From assembly GCA_026873275.1 (NCBI GenBank), contig JANTUC010000007.1, forward strand, positions 124,001-188,000: a DNA stretch of 64,000 bases, in the 5' to 3' direction. This stretch comes from Pseudopithomyces maydicus. Taxonomy: Eukaryota; Ascomycota; Dothideomycetes; Pleosporales; Didymosphaeriaceae. Position numbers and translations under genes: made by a program. Below the pieces are notes generated by a model. The model made no database searches. It was not told the DNA's origin and saw only the letters and a list, made by a program, of their open reading frames with translations. Positions 55,557-64,000 of the stretch are shown here, piece by piece. The first letter of the stretch is position 1. Every line of letters begins with the position of its first letter.

Positions 55557-56477
55557 ATGCCACTCTCGCATATTGAACGTCTTCCTACGGAGTTGATCCA
55601 GCCTATCTTCCTCTCATCCGGCCCAAACCTCGCTTTACCTCTTGCCTCTCATCACCTTGCAGCAAAGCTCTCCCACCAACGCATCTATGAGGCGGTATGT
55701 ACACAGCTGCTCGCCAAAAGGTGTGTCCACAATGCCGCACACTCTCGCAATCAGACTATGCTTTTTGCAGCGAAATGGATGACGTGGGAATTCTTCAAGT
55801 CGTTTGTCTTCAAGGAATACGCAGAGACCCGTTGCTTATGCGGCAAGAGTACAGCAGAAGGATGTTTAGATCCGCAGTGGCCTCCAGATTTTGACGATGC
55901 AACAAACATGACTTTTACTCGGAGTCACTTACCCGTCTTGGCATTCGTAAAAGCACGTATACCCGTCAAGCTGCTATGCGGGCCTTGGACGCAGGACAAG
56001 ATCCAGTTTTTGCGTTTTTTGCTGTGGACAACGTCCATGACTATTGATTGGGCTGATACAAGAGTGTTGGAGATAGCCCGTGAGGGGAAACGACAGGCTT
56101 TCCGTGAGAACAACCTCGAGGCCGTGCACTTGTTTAATCACAATAGACGCTTGGGCAGAGCGCCGAACATGGAACAGATACGCTTCGCTATTCTGGAAGC
56201 CGAATGCAATCGATCGATAATTTATGATACGATGATGAATGCGCGATCTTCGGGTATGAAAGGGAGCCATTGGGAAAGCCCGGAGTTGGATAAGTGGTGT
56301 CAAGAACGGATTGAGGCCGGTGATCTAAAAGGACAGTGGCTCAAGACAAAATTGGAAGAACTGAGATTTTACTGTGCTAGGATACACAGCAATTCAATAT
56401 GGGAACAGGATGTTCCAGAGAAGTATGGTTATATGGATCCAGAGACCGATAACTATGAGACCGAAGATGGTACGTGA
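55557..56477 (+). CDS. F-box-like protein 1
   Basis: A 306-residue protein starting MPLSHIERLPTELIQPIFL, with an F-box-like helix followed by LALPLASHHLAAKLSHQRIY, a form I associate with ascomycete orphan F-box proteins. An in-frame Met at 55521 is possible but lacks family likeness. The middle has paired cysteines (TRCLCGKSTAEGC). The last codons overlap a possible donor GTACGT at 56470, so a further exon cannot be excluded. A similar-sized F-box-like gene follows on the same strand. F-box proteins select substrates for SCF ubiquitin ligases; the target is unknown. Confidence 0.7.
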   Translation: MPLSHIERLPTELIQPIFLSSGPNLALPLASHHLAAKLSHQRIYEAVCTQLLAKRCVHNAAHSRNQTMLFAAKWMTWEFFKSFVFKEYAETRCLCGKSTAEGCLDPQWPPDFDDATNMTFTRSHLPVLAFVKARIPVKLLCGPWTQDKIQFLRFLLWTTSMTIDWADTRVLEIAREGKRQAFRENNLEAVHLFNHNRRLGRAPNMEQIRFAILEAECNRSIIYDTMMNARSSGMKGSHWESPELDKWCQERIEAGDLKGQWLKTKLEELRFYCARIHSNSIWEQDVPEKYGYMDPETDNYETEDGT

Positions 56478-56561
56478 CCCCGAGGTGCAATTTTCATACA
56501 AATTTCTGGGAGTGAAGAACAGTATCATCAAGGATAGGCCTGGTACTCGCAGATTCCACAC

Positions 56562-56669
56562 CGCGTGATCTATGAAGTGGATGGTTAGGTGATAAAGAAT
56601 CTATGTAAGGTCACAAACCCTAGATTCTTCATAACCTCACCATCCACCTGCACAAAATAGATCATGTGA
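56562..56669. repeat. Long inverted repeat (hairpin), MITE-like
   Basis: A left arm of about 40 bases starting near 56562 and a right arm of 42 bases ending near 56663-56669 are inverted copies, separated by about 19 bases. Shared words include GATCTAT, GTGGATGGT and AGAATCT. Arms match at roughly 80 percent with several transition differences. It lies between two F-box-like genes. Confidence 0.75.
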
Positions 56670-56761
56670 GTTTTTCAGGGCCAGAGGCTATATTGGGACC
56701 CTTGAGGGAGTTTTCAACCCAAAACAAGCCCCTATGAGCATCGCCGAATATCATTGAATAT

Positions 56762-57706
56762 ATGCTGATCTTTCTACCTGCGATTTCAGACAAGCTAGTC
56801 ATCAATCATCTAAAATGGAAAGAGGTAAGTGACCCTTTGCTTTTCGCACTCCAATCGTATATTTTCTCCGACCCCGTACTCCCTATGGTCGAGTACTTTT
56901 AAGGATGCATACCGGGCACCAAATTAGCTTGGAGACGTAGAATCGCTCTGGACCATTACACGGAAGTGTATCAGTTGGCGTTATTTGCGAGCCTGGTCCA
57001 AGGGGTTCAAAAAGCTCAAAGAGAATAATCACATGGTTACATCCTCAAGCAGAAGATTTAAATCAACAAAAGTATGCTCGTAAGTCTCCAAGTTAGTACA
57101 TCATTTTCCTGTGCATCTCGAAGTGACCGCCCTGACGCTCTTCATAAATGGCAGCACCGAAGCTTGTTCTCCGTTTCCAAGGTCCCACCAGATTTTGAGT
57201 CTCGCTAGATGGTTCTATGAAGGAGACTCGAAATACTTCACTGTACACTCCCTTTACCCAGGGGTATTTGCCAACCAGTATTACGCAATTTATAGACTGA
57301 GAAGACGGGTGAACGAGAATGGCCAACGGGTAGCACACGGCCCACTGCAGTATATCATTAAATTCAGCCGCGCCCGAAGAACGCCCAGGACAAAATCTCG
57401 AACAACCCAGACTGCCTTGAGAGATGCTACGCCAGGCCAGTCGCATTAGGCTTCTCCAATAATGTCTTACCAGCAAATCGATACCCATCGCTAAGAGATC
57501 CACAGAGAATCTTCCTTGCTGGATGGATAGATATGCACCCGCCAGACAATGTGTTCTTCACTATACACTCTATCCGTCCCCGAGAAACAATGGCCGATAC
57601 CCAGGAAGTTCGCGCGCATTGGCGAATAGACAACCGCGTCGAAGGAGGACCCGAAAGCCCACCTCGATTATATTGTCTTTGGTATAGTGATCGTGCGGAT
57701 CTGTGA
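56762..57706 (+). CDS. F-box-like protein 2
   Basis: Proposed model with four exons: 56762-56824, 56928-57079, 57155-57308 and 57368-57706, giving 235 residues. It starts MLIFLPAISDKLVINHLKWKE and continues LGDVESLWTITRK, an F-box-like pattern. The first intron has GTAAGT..TTAG. The second (75 bases) has GTAAGT, a CTGAC branch site and GCAG, which removes an in-frame TAA. The third (GTGAAC..TTCAG, 59 bases) is weak; a single missing base near 57361 would also restore the frame. The last exon includes FLAGWIDMHPPDNVFFTIHS. The whole model rests on splicing logic by eye. Confidence 0.5.
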
Positions 57707-59114
57707 TTGTTGTTTGCAGTGACAACATCGCGCTTCGTCAAAAGCAAGTTCGAACTTGATTTGAGACGATCAAAGCATGTCCAGCATTTATTGATACCGA
57801 AAAAACTATCCATTCTACGACATGTCCTCCAATTCGCTAAGGGGAAGCTCATGGATGGCGCATGGCTGGGAAATCAGTTCGACATTGCGTACCAAAACGT
57901 CAAAATTCAAACGAAATCTGTTCTTTGCTTTCCAGATGGAAGTGCAGTGGATCCTCGTATTTTCTCTCAACTACACCCGGGTCTTGGCGTCCCGAGGAAG
58001 GATATTAATTTCGACCTACGCATCCAATCAAATCTCAATCCGGCTCTTTGTCCTTCGACATACCTCTTTGCATTCAGTACTGACTCTTTTACAGCCCAAA
58101 CTTTTCATTGGATGGTTTTATCGACGCGGTCCTCACAGGTTAAGCATCCATGGCGTGAGCTTTTACTTGGTTCGCCAGAAAATTCATCCTAAGATGCGGA
58201 ACACCAGACGATCGACTGTCTGGACCCGAGACTGCCGAGGCTCTCTCATAGGTCGCCACCAACTAGGAGCTTTTTGAACAGTAAGATGGGTCGTTGAGGC
58301 CTCCCTGTTCAGTATTATCACATGGCATATTTGACTGGATATCTATGAAGGATCACAACAGAAGCTGTCATATGTACGTGTTACGGGAATTATCGTCAGT
58401 AAAAATGTTCTGTGGTGATGGCCTTATATAGTAGCGTATGATTAAGCACAAGTTTAATTCATTCTGCAATTCTTCACCATCAAAACGTATCAGATCATCC
58501 ATAAAAAAGCCAGGAAAGACACATGCGCGTTACATACAAATTCTGAAGAGAATGGTATTTTCTGAACATGAAACTACGTAGTTACATTATCTTGTCGGAT
58601 ATTCTTTGCTAAATGAACTTCTGGGTCACAACTCATGGGTAAAGGGTAGAAGTTATGTCAACGATCGGCACTACTACACTCGTAAAGAGTTTGACAGATG
58701 TGCAAATAATATGTGTAGAGATTGGGGCCAAACAAGATCAGCAAGTGATATGTGGGAAGGTCGGGGCCAAACAATACGATCAGCAGGTAAGATGAAGTGG
58801 CTTCCTCAGTCAGAAGCTGTATGGCTGCTAAACACATCGTATCTGAGCAATACGAGCCAAACAGGTCTTACTGTTACACAGATGATAGTTTCACACCGAT
58901 CACGCACACTATAACTTTACCGGCGAGCCAATAATCTGAAGTAGGTTGATTGTCTTGCAGATGGTCCTGCAATCCAGCCAATATCTATGTGTTGTCGTTG
59001 CTAATTCAGAAATTGAACATGGATATATAGAGGGAGCCCAACTAATTCACAATCGAGCATATCTTCCAACCAGAAAAAGGTGAGAATAGCTTTGTTCGAC
59101 GCATTTAATTTAGG
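57707..59114. other. Intergenic region with possible coding remnants
   Basis: 57.7-58.2 kb keeps moderately long frames on both strands but without family features. A short tandem duplication with GGGGCCAAACAA occurs at about 58726 and 58761. 58.9-59.1 kb is the likely promoter of the CAP gene. Confidence 0.45.
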
Positions 59115-59681
59115 ATGCCTAATCTACACAACATCATCCTGATGTGCCTTGCTATAGCCCCTACTCTGGCTCTCATCAAGGCGCCCAATCAAAGCCTCTG
59201 GCCCCGCAGCGAACTAGATTCCGCCGTAACTACACCTTCCAGTCAAAAGTCTACAATTCGGAATCGCCAGAACCATGACGAGACAAGTGTCCATATCCAA
59301 AGTCTCCAAGACGAAGTTGTCTATCTGGTTAACATCGAACGCCAGGCCTACGGCTGCCCAACACTCACGATCGCCTTGCCACTCGCGTATATTTCTCAGG
59401 TTCACTCAGAAGATATGGCTGCGCGAGGCTACTTTGCCCATGATACACCCGAAGGAGCATCTCCGCAGGATCGTGGGGACGCAGTGGGATACGGCGGAGG
59501 AGTAGGGGAGAACATAGCGTTGGGACCAGATTCATCTGTCGAAGTCGTCGAGGTATGGATGGCTAGTGACTCGCACCGTGCGAACATTCTAGGCTGTGAT
59601 TACCGGGAGACGGGAGTGGGAGTGGCGCCAAGTTCCTCTGGGGGATATTATTGGACACAGGATTTTGGACTTCCATGGTAG
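59115..59681 (+). CDS. Secreted CAP-domain (SCP/PR-1) protein, YkwD-like
   Basis: A 188-residue intronless protein with a signal peptide (IILMCLAIAPTLALI). The CAP domain fills the C-terminal two thirds. The four cavity residues are visible: His97 (QVHSEDMAARGYFAHD), Glu132 (GENIALG), Glu146 (VEVVEVWMAS) and His154 (SHRANILGCDYRETGVGVA). Cys81 and Cys161 probably pair. LVNIERQAYGCPTL, the MAARGYF motif and YWTQDFG look closer to bacterial YkwD-type CAP proteins than to classic fungal Pry/PR-1 proteins, so lateral origin is possible. Fungal CAP proteins can bind sterols or lipids; the role here is unknown. Confidence 0.85.
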   Translation: MPNLHNIILMCLAIAPTLALIKAPNQSLWPRSELDSAVTTPSSQKSTIRNRQNHDETSVHIQSLQDEVVYLVNIERQAYGCPTLTIALPLAYISQVHSEDMAARGYFAHDTPEGASPQDRGDAVGYGGGVGENIALGPDSSVEVVEVWMASDSHRANILGCDYRETGVGVAPSSSGGYYWTQDFGLPW

Positions 59682-61972
59682 TAGGTGGAAAGAGACTGAT
59701 GCTATTGATGGAAGGAACGGTTTGGGAAATTGCGAACAGTAAGAAATGGATGTATAGCGTCTACTGGACAGCATTTCATAATTTTGTTCTTACGCGAGTA
59801 CGTCAATACAAGACGATATTGTAGCTTTGGTACCAAAAAAGTGGGTTACTCTACGAAATGGAGGGAAATCTGGATTTTGCTTTCGTCACGGCTGAAACGA
59901 CGTATGGAATCAGGATAGCATCAGAGCCTTCTGCCATTTTAATTATTCCATCTGATCCTGACGGTTGAATTGCAGCATCGCAATAGCCTTGACGTGAACT
60001 CAAAAACGAAACTCATTACTCTAAATAATCCATACAACTATTCTCATGATTGTAGCCGTAGTCTTTAATATGTGATCTCACTGCTGAAAATCTGAGAAAC
60101 TTGCACACCGAATGGACTCATCTTAACAGTCTTTGCTATGGCTTCTTCGGTTTTGTTCCGCTAGCGAAGGAAAAATCAGTATACCGCCTCTACGGATTTC
60201 TTCCCCGCGCCCGAAGCGGTCCAAACCCCATAATGACTATGAGGCGCACACTATGTGAACTAATTCAGCTGAAAGGTATCGTCATCTTATCAAGTGGACT
60301 GCTGAGATCCAGTCCGACCAAGTTGCTACAAGGATGCATGTCTTGCAGCAACGGGCCTTCCTGGTGAAATGAGTTGTATCCACAATGCGCAGCGTTACGT
60401 AACTAAAAGAAGGGTGGCGAGGTACGTGATGGTTGAAAGCTTGGAGCACTGTGTTTTGTACTCAGCTCTGTCTATTATTGTCAGAGTCTCTAGACTGCAT
60501 GGATAATCCTGAGTAATCAACAATTCGTGCCACCAACACTCTCCCGGTTTGATCGACCTGTTTTGTTGTAGGGATCCATGACGACGTCTAGTGCCGAGGT
60601 CGCTTTCCATGTCAAAAGAGGCGCAAATCTGTGCTGTGCCGGACAGTTCAACAGAGTTACTAGTATGGAGAAGGGACGATGGTGGTATTCTTCGTCGGTT
60701 GTTCTCGAAGGGTCGGAGAATGGGCCATGCGACCGGCTTCTCCTTGTACTCAGGTTCTCGTGGCGATCTCCACTTCGAACGTCATAGCCACGCGCAAAGA
60801 TGCTGATTGCGCCACAGAAAAGACCACTAGCCGCAAGATCTAACGGACGGTTGTTGCATGTCTACTCGGCACTTTCGGAGATGCCCGGTTTCAGAATTCA
60901 GAATTCTCCTCAGCAAAGCGCATCTCGTTTTCATGTTACGATCAACAAGTTGAGCCAAATTAAGACACAGCCACAGAACATCACCCCAGATTGGCAACAT
61001 CAAGTAATACCAGGATGTTTTCCACGGAAGCTCGAACTTCCCTCGGCCGATCGATCATTTTGATTAACGGGTGCCGGTATCCGCCTGGGACGGTTCTGGC
61101 ACTTAAAAGAGTAACTGGGGCGAGTGGAGACACTAACCAGGACGAACGCAAATCCAATGCGCATTCTAGCCTAGCGTCTGATCTCTGGGAAGCATCACAA
61201 ACGATGATTTAGATGTGTTGTCTTCTCAATATTTCTGCAGATGTTGAACGACGTTATTTTTGCAGGAAGCGCTGAATCATAAAGTGCCTATCAAAAACGC
61301 CACCATGATTCAGGACCAGTGTCAAAACGTCAAAAAGAGGAGTTGTACGCGGTACCGTCACACTATCGATTTACTTCAGAAGTGGGGCGTTGGACGCCGA
61401 ATTGGACGACCGCTAAGCAAGGTACGCCCGCAATAACTTCGGGAGATGCGCACTTCACCCCATGTGTTCGTAATAATAGCAAAATCATTGTGATAATAGT
61501 TCATGAAAGGGCAGTTTAGATGCTCCAAAAGTGTGGTCCAGAAGGTTGTGAACTCAGATACCGAATCATCTTTAGGATACTGTGTACTCACTGCTGATAT
61601 ACATGGAATCGTTGCATTTGCGACTCGCTGTCGCACGCCTAACAGCCAATGACTTTTACAGTAGCCTCAGTGTTCGGACCCCTAAACTGTTGCCGGTGGT
61701 CCTATCGCATTTCTAAATAAGTTTTAGCCCGGCAGAAAACGGCCTAGAAGGCCCTTCACCCATGGCCCCTCTAACCTCGCCAACAAACCGCAATTTCATG
61801 CCTGGAGTGGATTCAGGCCTTTTTAAGTCTGCTGTGCCTCCAGATAGTTGGTCCACTGTGGATCGACTCTTGTTGTAACAGACACACCACTACACTCGCT
61901 TTAATAGCCTTACGAGGCCTTCTTCTTACGACTTTTACTCTTACACTTCATTACGATAATTAATATCTAATC
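59682..61972. other. 2.3-kb intergenic region
   Basis: No supported gene. Open frames of 60-90 codons show no domains or splice logic. The last 150 bases before 61973 look like a fungal promoter and leader (TC-rich then ATG). Confidence 0.5.
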
Positions 61973-63333
61973 ATGTCTTTCACAAGCCGTGCCACCGCCA
62001 TCGCCGCGCTCTCCGCGCTCACTCTCGCTCAGAATGCACCCAAGCTCGACGCCAACTGCGAAGATGTAGTCATCTTCATGGCCCGTGGAAACGATGCTCC
62101 CTACCAGGACAGCCGTACCTTCCCCTTCGTCGAATCTACTTGCGGAAAGTTGAGGGACCAGGGTACTAGCTGCGACTTCATCGAGGTCAAGTACGATGTG
62201 ACCTACGGAGGACCATACTGCGACCAGCTCACCGAGGGTGCCACCAACGGTGTTGCCCAGATCACTGCTTTCAACCAAAAGTGCCCCAACACTCAGATCA
62301 TCATCAACGGTTACTCGGAGGGTGCTAACGTTATGGGTGACGTTCTGGGTGGACCTGGTGGATGCTCCGGAGAAAACAGCGGAATTGATAGCAACTCTGC
62401 TGCCGGCAAAGCCAGTAAGTTTGGATTATCAACCATACGGCATATGTACGTTGCTAACAATGAATAGTCTCTGCCGCTCTCCTTTGGGGTGACCCACGTC
62501 ACACTGCCAACCAGAGCTACAACGTTCTCGATGGCGCCACCAAGGAGTCTGCTCCTCGCACTGGCGAGATCCTTCAGAACCTCAACCGTTACTCTTCGGT
62601 CCTTCGTGCCTACTGCGCTGCCGGTGACCCAGTGTGCGCTGGTGGCAAGGATGTTGCTCAGCACTTGAACTACTTCGAGCTGTACACTGACCAGGCTTCC
62701 TCCTGGGTCGTCGGCAAGGTCAACGAGCGCAACGCTGCCTCTTCCTCTGCTGCTCCTACCGCCACTGCCACTGCCGCTTCTACTCTCGTTACCAGCGTTT
62801 CTCCTTCCGCCTCCGCCACCGTTTCGGACGTTGAGTCTGTCTCTGCCTCCGCATCTGCTTCGGATATTGAGTCTGTTTCCGCTTCCGCATCGGCTTCCAG
62901 CATCGAATCCGCTTCTGCCTCTGCCTCTGCCTCTGCTTCCAGCGTTGAGTCTGTTACCGCATCTGCCTCCGCATCTGCCTCAAGCATCGAGTCTGTTTCC
63001 GCCTCGGTCTCTGCCTCTGCTTCCGCTGCTGCCTCTGCTTCCGGTTACGCCACGGCTTCCAGCGTTGAGTCTGCTTCCGCCTCTGCATCTGAAGTCGCCT
63101 CAAGCGCCAAGCCTGCCTACCAAACTGCCTCGGGTGCTGTCTCTGCTTCAGCATCCGGCACCGCTCCCGCTTACCCAGTTGCCACTCCTTCTGGCTCTGG
63201 CTACAGCTCCAACCCCGGCTACAGCTCCAACCCTAACCAGGGCTACAACAGCACCACTCCTCCTTTCCCTGCCCCTGTCCCCTACAAGGAGACATGCGTC
63301 GTCATCCCCAAGATCGTATACAAGTACGTCTAA
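61973..63333 (+). CDS. Cutinase-family (CE5) esterase with Ser/Ala repeat tail
   Basis: Secreted serine esterase of the cutinase/acetylxylan esterase type. Exon 1 is 61973-62414, intron 62415-62467 (53 bases, GT..AG), exon 2 is 62468-63333; 435 residues. A signal peptide is seen (MSFTSRATAIAALSALTLAQ). The nucleophile is Ser115 in NGYSEGANVMG; AAGDPVCAGG carries the likely acid and QHLNYF the likely histidine. After residue about 245 comes a tail of units like SVSASASASSIE (62810-63110), Ser/Ala/Val/Glu-rich and probably O-glycosylated, then a Tyr/Ser/Pro stretch and a short end with a Cys (ETCVVIPKIVYKYV). The tail may anchor the enzyme to the wall. Substrate could be cutin, acetylated xylan or other esters. 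Confidence 0.88.
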
Positions 63334-64000
63334 ATGAAATCAAGAAACAAGAAGATCATGGATCCAATGTTATAGCGATATCAACGAAATAAATATGAAA
63401 TAAATATACTTCATACATTTTAACTGCAAGTAATCTTTTGGCTCCATGTGAAATTGTGAAATTGAGTGTGATAGAATAGCTCCTTTCAGTCCGGAGTTCC
63501 ATTCTGCAAGTGGTCAAGAAGTTTTTAGCTACAGCATGATTCATTTGATCTACGCAGGGGGGGGGGGGCGTATGGCTGGATCCGTGTATGGCACATCGAG
63601 AGCATCCTTGGCACTACATCGCAGCCACAGTCCGGGGGATCTGTGCGGAAAGCCCCAGGGATGTTGATCGTCGGCAATGGAGTCCCTGTTATGTATCAAT
63701 AGTATATAAGTCGACATTAGTGTGTCATGACCCTTTTCCAACACTGCCCACAATGTTCACATGGGCGCAGTCAACGACAAAGATAACGACACCTTAGAAT
63801 TGGGCATAATCTTTATGTGGTCTTCATTTTTAAATTCATATCGGGCAAGGTTTACAAGGTAAGGAAATACCGATAAACCCGAAATGCATACTGCATATAA
63901 GATCTCCAGAGGCAATCATCGTCAACAAAGCACGTCCCTCATTTGAAAACTACCTGCTGACGTGACTGCCGTACATAGCGCTCTGACGCTACTTCTCGAG
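63334..64000. other. Right-edge intergenic region with a G12 run
   Basis: No gene supported. A run of twelve G occurs at 63557-63568, the longest homopolymer I noticed in the window. Confidence 0.6.

Noticed and set aside
56470..56790. Joining F-box-like protein 1 to protein 2 through a 320-base intron
   Set aside because: Frame-compatible, but protein 2 has its own ATG at 56762 in frame with an F-box-like start, so two genes are simpler.

Overview
The window looks like nuclear DNA of a filamentous ascomycete, most likely a dothideomycete (inferred from protein style, not from any search). Genes carry short GT..AG introns of about 47 to 214 bases. They include fungus-specific families: a highly reducing polyketide synthase, a HET protein, an NACHT-ankyrin protein, PalC, VMA21, FUN30, DUF2406, 2EXR and F-box proteins. 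I saw no tRNA, rRNA, CRISPR or intact transposon by eye.

Layout. 1-8.7 kb: the 3' part of a highly reducing polyketide synthase cut by the left edge, then a small DUF4267-like protein and a HET-domain gene. 9.4-11.9 kb: a minus-strand Ser/Thr kinase with N-terminal zinc-finger-like modules. 13.2-16.8 kb: GC-rich core genes (a Cys/His conserved protein, the complex I 12 kDa subunit, palC). 16.8-20.7 kb: a gene-free AT-rich stretch with a recurring TTTTAGACA-type motif and a 39-bp minisatellite. 20.7-24.7 kb: an NACHT-ankyrin receptor. 25.4-30.9 kb: a secreted protein, a fungal C2H2 protein and a two-pass membrane protein. 32.3-51.7 kb: a mostly core block with an aldo-keto reductase, a bZIP factor, a thioredoxin-like protein with acidic tail, methylmalonate-semialdehyde dehydrogenase, DUF2406, and the divergent pair VMA21/FUN30. 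52.9-64 kb: accessory genes (2EXR, two F-box-like genes, a CAP protein, a cutinase-family esterase with a Ser/Ala repeat tail).

The strongest window-wide signal is that eight genes are broken only by single missing bases. Nearly all fall in short homopolymers, mainly G or C, and every one shifts the frame the same way. palC alone has eight. Restoring one base at each makes every gene model divisible by three with intact family motifs, so these look like consensus homopolymer errors rather than gene decay. One in-frame TAG in the NACHT-ankyrin gene does not fit this and may be a real mutation.

How genes relate. The polyketide synthase has a degenerate methyltransferase and ends at its carrier domain, so it should make an unmethylated reduced chain released by another enzyme, probably left of the window. 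HET, NACHT-ankyrin and the zinc-finger kinase are of types linked to non-self recognition or signalling. palC belongs to ambient-pH signalling, VMA21 to V-ATPase assembly, the 12 kDa subunit to complex I, and the semialdehyde dehydrogenase to valine catabolism.
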